The notes under the pieces are model-generated. The model was not told where the DNA came from. It saw only the letters and a list, made by a program, of their open reading frames with translations, and did not search any database. Shown here piece by piece: positions 5,298 through 8,433 of a stretch of 8,433 nucleotides of DNA; positions within the stretch are counted from its first letter, which is position 1, and every line of letters begins with the position of its first letter. Origin of the DNA: Actinomycetota bacterium (GTDB lineage Bacteria > Actinomycetota > Acidimicrobiia > Acidimicrobiales > Microtrichaceae); the NCBI GenBank assembly GCA_009700815.1, contig WLLG01000073.1:1-8433 (forward strand), given 5' to 3'. The position numbers and the translations under genes are program-made.

Positions 5298-6173
5298 ATG
5301 AGTGAGTTCCGTCCACGCCGAAGCGTCCTCTACATGCCAGGTGCGAATGACAAAGCCTTAGAGAAGGCCAAGACCCTTCCCACAGACGCGATCATTTTTG
5401 ATACCGAGGATTCGGTAGCGCCTGATATGAAAGCCGTTGCGAGAGACAAGGTGGCTGCCGCTGTTACGAGCGGAGAGTACGGCCAGCGTGAATTGACCAT
5501 TCGTGTGAACTCCATTGATACCGAGTGGCACGAGGCTGACGTTCGCTCTGCCTGTGCCGCTGCACCCTCGGGCATCGTGGTACCAAAGATCAATAGCGCA
5601 GCAGATGTTGCTGCCGTCGAGTCCTTGATGGAAGCAGCTGGTGCACCCAGCCACACCACCATCTGGGCCATGCTCGAGACTCCAGCAGCGATAGAGAACG
5701 CAGTTGAGATTGCATCCTGTTCGGAGCGTCTAACCGTGCTGATTATGGGAACGAACGATCTTGCAAAGGAACTACGCGCTGCCTTGGTACCCGGGCGCCA
5801 GCCGTTACTTTGGGGCCTAGCTCGTGCCGTCAACGCAGCTCGCTACGCCGACAAAGTGATTCTGGATGGGGTCTACAACGAGGTTCGTAACCCAGAGGGG
5901 TTTGCCATTGAGGCAGAGCAGGCCGCGCAGATGGGCTTTGATGGCAAGACGCTTGTGCACCCCACTCAGGTGGAGCCAGCGAACGCAGCTTTTGCTCCCA
6001 CTGAAGAAGAGATTGAGTACTCACGCAGGGTGATCGAGGCATTCGAGGCGGGAGTCGCAGCGGGACTTGGGGTCGTGACTGTGGATGGAAAAATGATCGA
6101 AAATCTGCATGTAGATAATGCCCGACGCGCCCTAGCAATTGATGTAGCTATTCAGGCATTGAATCCGCAGTAG
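5298..6173 (+). CDS. CitE-fold CoA-ester hydrolase/lyase: (3S)-malyl-CoA thioesterase (Mcl2) or citramalyl-CoA lyase
   Basis: A 291-residue enzyme of the HpcH/HpaI-CitE superfamily. It is much shorter than and clearly distinct from its upstream neighbour. Motifs in order: RRSVLYMPGANDKALEKA (7-24), IIFDTEDSVAP (32-42), IRVNSIDTEW (68-77), WAMLETP (123-129), MGTNDLAKEL (150-159), DGVYN, GFDGKTLVHPTQ (213-224) and DGKMIENLH (263-271). R69, E127 and D154 hold the same 27-residue Glu-Asp spacing as the malyl-CoA lyases. NDLAKEL, VDGVYN and DGKxxENLH resemble Rhodobacter Mcl2, which hydrolyses malyl-CoA to malate. That makes a thioesterase my first choice and a citramalyl-CoA lyase the second. The usual DLED reads DTED here. 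Only a weak GAGAA precedes the start. It likely works in series with the adjacent lyase. Confidence 0.82.
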   Translation: MSEFRPRRSVLYMPGANDKALEKAKTLPTDAIIFDTEDSVAPDMKAVARDKVAAAVTSGEYGQRELTIRVNSIDTEWHEADVRSACAAAPSGIVVPKINSAADVAAVESLMEAAGAPSHTTIWAMLETPAAIENAVEIASCSERLTVLIMGTNDLAKELRAALVPGRQPLLWGLARAVNAARYADKVILDGVYNEVRNPEGFAIEAEQAAQMGFDGKTLVHPTQVEPANAAFAPTEEEIEYSRRVIEAFEAGVAAGLGVVTVDGKMIENLHVDNARRALAIDVAIQALNPQ

Positions 6174-6215
6174 TTCGCTCCAGCAGATTGCAGGCATGTC
6201 CGTGGGGCGAGAACC

Positions 6216-6221
6216 TATGGT
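6216..6221 (+). promoter_or_regulatory. -10 box of corA (leaderless)
   Basis: TATGGT ends eight bases before the GTG at 6230, so transcription would start at or next to that codon. No convincing -35 was found. It supports GTG 6230 over the upstream in-frame TTG at 6188, which lies before this box. Confidence 0.4.
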
Positions 6222-6229
6222 GTGAGGTT

Positions 6230-7237
6230 GTGACCATCGAAGAGGTACCAGAGGTTGTCGAGGACTTGGTGCTCGAGCATGCCTCGCTGCTTGTGAATGG
6301 AACCCACACGGAACATCCCACTTGGGTCGAGATCAAAGCGGCGATGGATTCCAACCAACTCATGTGGTTGGACTGCGCGACACCGGACCAAGGTGACCTA
6401 GAGCGCATGGTCAAACTGTTTGGGATTGATGATGAGATGCTCTCTGATTCAGCGGACTTTAATCAGCGCACTCGACTCTCTGAGTACGACAGCTATGTGC
6501 TGCTAGTGGCCTATGGGGTAGCCGCAGATGCCCGCACCATGATGGAGGTGCACGTCTACGTGATGCAGCACCGCGTCGTGACTGTCCGCAATGGGCCTTG
6601 TCCTCCGGTGGAGCTTCTTCACGACCGAGCCGACAAAATGATGACTCCCACTACTACGGTGCCGGCGATACTCTCTCGAATCCTGTCAGTTTTGGTGGGC
6701 ACGTTCGCAGATGCGCTCGACACCGTTGATGAGGAACTCACAGAGCTCGAGACCAGCATCCTTCACGATGACCCGAGCACCAGTCAGATCGAAAAGCTAC
6801 TGGACCTTCGCAAGAGGGTGAACACGTTCCGCCGAGCAGTTGACCCCGCTCGAGACTTAGTGGGAGCCGGAAGGTTTGTCATCATCGATGCCCTTGCGGA
6901 TGTCTCTGAGGATGCACGGCGCCATTTACGCGACCTTGCAGTTGATCTTGCCCATGTGGGTGATCAAGTTGAGAGCGAACGTGATCGTCTCTCTGCAGTG
7001 ATGGATATCTACATGAACCAGGTGAACTATCGCCAGAACGACATTATGAAGAAGCTGGCAACCGTGTCCACAGTGTTCTTGCCACTCATGTTTATTACCG
7101 GCTTCTTTGGTATGAACTTTGCCTTTTTGGTGCGAAGCGTGAATTCTTCGATGGCATTCCTGATCCTTGGGATCGGCCTGAACCTCATAACAATAATTGG
7201 GTCGCTTTATGTCATGAAACGTCGCGGTTGGTGGTGA
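6230..7237 (+). CDS. corA: CorA-family divalent metal ion (Mg2+/Co2+) channel
   Basis: A 335-residue protein with CorA architecture. A large soluble alpha/beta N-terminal domain (about 1-150) is followed by long charged helices (about 150-275), rich in Glu, Asp and Arg, that form the stalk. Two membrane helices end the protein (about 278-297 and 307-327). The signature GMN sits at 294-296 in ITGFFGMNF, directly after the first helix; it forms the pore entrance for hydrated Mg2+. The short positive tail KRRGWW is typical. Members work as pentamers in the inner membrane and import Mg2+, sometimes Co2+ or Ni2+. The conserved acidic periplasmic loop of classical CorA is not evident between the helices (residues 297-306, FAFLVRSVNS), so its ion preference may differ. 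I chose GTG 6230 because of the -10 box before it; a TTG at 6188 would add 14 residues. It has no obvious functional tie to the lyases apart from their use of Mg2+. Confidence 0.88.
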   Translation: MTIEEVPEVVEDLVLEHASLLVNGTHTEHPTWVEIKAAMDSNQLMWLDCATPDQGDLERMVKLFGIDDEMLSDSADFNQRTRLSEYDSYVLLVAYGVAADARTMMEVHVYVMQHRVVTVRNGPCPPVELLHDRADKMMTPTTTVPAILSRILSVLVGTFADALDTVDEELTELETSILHDDPSTSQIEKLLDLRKRVNTFRRAVDPARDLVGAGRFVIIDALADVSEDARRHLRDLAVDLAHVGDQVESERDRLSAVMDIYMNQVNYRQNDIMKKLATVSTVFLPLMFITGFFGMNFAFLVRSVNSSMAFLILGIGLNLITIIGSLYVMKRRGWW

Positions 7238-7270
7238 CTCAACAGCGTGAAAAGATCTACAGATTCAGCT

Positions 7271-7276
7271 AAGGAG
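7271..7276 (+). promoter_or_regulatory. Ribosome binding site of the aldehyde dehydrogenase gene
   Basis: AAGGAG lies seven bases before the ATG at 7284. It is the strongest Shine-Dalgarno in the window and fixes the start. It also suggests this gene is translated from a leadered mRNA, perhaps as part of a longer transcript from corA 46 bases upstream. Confidence 0.75.
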
Positions 7277-7283
7277 CCTCCCC

Positions 7284-8433
7284 ATGAATACACCCAACAG
7301 CGTTGACTTGAGTAATGGCATGAACTTCATCAATGGTGAGTTCAGGCCTGCTCGTTCCGGCTTGACAGATCAGGTGCTCGACCCGGCCACGGGTAACGTG
7401 ATTGCTCAGGTAGCTAGTTCTGATACTGCTGACGTTGATGAGGCCGTCATCGCAGCCACAGAGGCATTCACAACTTGGTCTGAGACCACGCCGCGGGAGC
7501 GATTCGAGATGCTCTCCGCCCTTGCGGACGCAATCGAAGGTGACCTCGACAGACTCAAGCAACTCGAGGCTCTCAATGTGGGTAAACCCCTGTCGATTAT
7601 CGACTTTGAGTTCGACCTCACAGTGGACAACTTTCGATTCTTCGCTGCTGCGGCGCGTTTCCTAGATGGTCGAGCGGCAGGGGAGTACATGGCTGATCAC
7701 ACCTCGTTTCTGAGGCGCGACCCGCTCGGAGTGATCGCGTCGATTGCGCCCTGGAACTACCCGCTCAACATGGCAACTTGGAAGATCGGTCCCGCACTGG
7801 CAACTGGCAATACGGTCGTACTCAAGCCATCGGAACTCACTCCGCTGACTGCTATTCGACTTGCCGAACTCGCTGCAGACATCTTTCCCCCGGGAGTCTT
7901 TAACTTGGTTCTTGGTCAAGGTGAGACAACGGGGGCGGCGCTTGTGGCGCATCCAGATGTGGCCATGGTTTCGGTCACCGGAGATGTCGGCACTGGCAAA
8001 CTCATTGCAAAATCTGCATCTGACAATCTCAAGCGAGTACACCTTGAGCTCGGCGGTAAGGCTCCGGTGATTGTCTTTGACGATGCAGATATTGAGGCAG
8101 TGGTTTCGACACTTGCCGAGGCCAGCTACTACAACTCTGGCCAGGACTGCACTGCTCCTTGTCGAGTGATTGCCGGCCCTGGAGTGTTTGATGACCTAGC
8201 AGAACGCCTGACTGCTGCTGTGGCAGCGCTCAAGGTGGGCGACCCCTTCGACCCGGATGTTGCAGTTGGGCCCGTCATTTCTGCAGACCAACAGTCTCGG
8301 GTGGCGGGCATGGTGGATCGGGCAGTAGCCGCTGGGGCCGAGCTCACTACCGGAGGATCAGTCCGTGCAGGTGCAGGGTTTTTCTACGAGCCAACCGTGC
8401 TCGTGAACCCAGCACAAGATGCCGAGATTGTGC
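7284..8433 (+). CDS. patD: Gamma-aminobutyraldehyde dehydrogenase, PatD-like, C-terminus beyond window
   Basis: The first 383 codons of an NAD-dependent aldehyde dehydrogenase; about 90 residues are missing at the right edge. The oxyanion-hole Asn is N158 in APWNYPL. The general base is E255 in LELGGKAPV and the nucleophile is C289 in GQDCTAPC, at the standard 34-residue spacing. Segments such as GRAAGEY, HTSFLRRDPLGVIASIAPWNYP and LELGGKAPVIVFDDADIEAVV match E. coli PatD (YdcW) very well from memory. That enzyme oxidises 4-aminobutanal, from putrescine, to GABA in the cytoplasm. The cofactor loop reads VTGDVGTG (residue 234 is Asp) where PatD has TGS. A PuuB-like FAD oxidoreductase upstream could supply an aldehyde, which fits amine catabolism. 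Betaine or other aminoaldehydes remain possible substrates. Confidence 0.87.
   Translation, partial: MNTPNSVDLSNGMNFINGEFRPARSGLTDQVLDPATGNVIAQVASSDTADVDEAVIAATEAFTTWSETTPRERFEMLSALADAIEGDLDRLKQLEALNVGKPLSIIDFEFDLTVDNFRFFAAAARFLDGRAAGEYMADHTSFLRRDPLGVIASIAPWNYPLNMATWKIGPALATGNTVVLKPSELTPLTAIRLAELAADIFPPGVFNLVLGQGETTGAALVAHPDVAMVSVTGDVGTGKLIAKSASDNLKRVHLELGGKAPVIVFDDADIEAVVSTLAEASYYNSGQDCTAPCRVIAGPGVFDDLAERLTAAVAALKVGDPFDPDVAVGPVISADQQSRVAGMVDRAVAAGAELTTGGSVRAGAGFFYEPTVLVNPAQDAEIV

Noticed and set aside
5330..5833. 167-codon open frame on the minus strand
   Set aside because: It mirrors the CitE/Mcl2-like gene and has low-complexity Ser/Ala composition typical of an antisense shadow.
6188..6229. 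TTG at 6188 as the corA start
   Set aside because: The leaderless -10 box lies downstream of it and the added residues (including two Cys and two Trp) are not CorA-like.
7406..8042. Minus-strand and alternative plus-strand open frames over the last gene
   Set aside because: The plus-strand frame from 7284 is an intact aldehyde dehydrogenase with all catalytic residues; the others are shadows of it.
1..8433. CRISPR arrays, tRNA/rRNA genes, transposase or phage genes, selenocysteine insertion
   Set aside because: No regularly spaced repeats, no tRNA- or rRNA-like sequence and no transposase motifs were seen; the peroxidase active site uses TGT (Cys).

Overview
The window looks like a stretch of chromosome from a free-living, aerobic, medium-GC bacterium (about 55% GC by eye). 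An actinobacterium is my best guess. That rests on the many genes that seem to start at or within a few bases of their transcription start, a glutathione-peroxidase-fold enzyme, a DsbB/BdbC-type redox partner and acyl-CoA lyases of the malyl-CoA type. The lineage is an inference. There are no RNA genes, insertion sequences, phage genes or CRISPR arrays. Genes are packed tightly, no gap exceeds about 110 bases, and none of the complete genes is broken. The first and last genes run off the window edges.

Left part (1-1640), thiol redox: the 5' end of a glutathione peroxidase gene on the minus strand is divergent from a two-gene operon. The operon encodes a DsbB/BdbC-like membrane protein and a membrane-anchored thioredoxin-fold protein with a DsbA-type CPHC active site. 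The two genes overlap by four bases (ATGA) and end at a rho-independent terminator. A 7-bp dyad lies between the two divergent promoters.

Middle (1666-4088): a zinc-free quinone oxidoreductase (minus) and a DAO-family FAD amine/amino-acid oxidoreductase resembling PuuB (plus) diverge from a spacer of only 26 bases. That spacer holds overlapping -10 boxes in opposite directions.

Right part (4198-8433), carbon metabolism: a Chloroflexus-type malyl-CoA/beta-methylmalyl-CoA lyase is followed by a CitE/Mcl2-like malyl-CoA thioesterase or citramalyl-CoA lyase. Together they could convert glyoxylate and acetyl-CoA to malate in two steps. A CorA-family divalent cation channel follows, then a gamma-aminobutyraldehyde dehydrogenase (PatD-like) truncated by the window edge. 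The FAD enzyme and the aldehyde dehydrogenase suggest polyamine or amine breakdown flanking the C2/C3 acyl-CoA module. That link is inference. I see no clear sign of an entirely new system. The most interesting items are the Mcl + Mcl2 pair, the dyad in the redox divergon and the recurrent leaderless promoter architecture.
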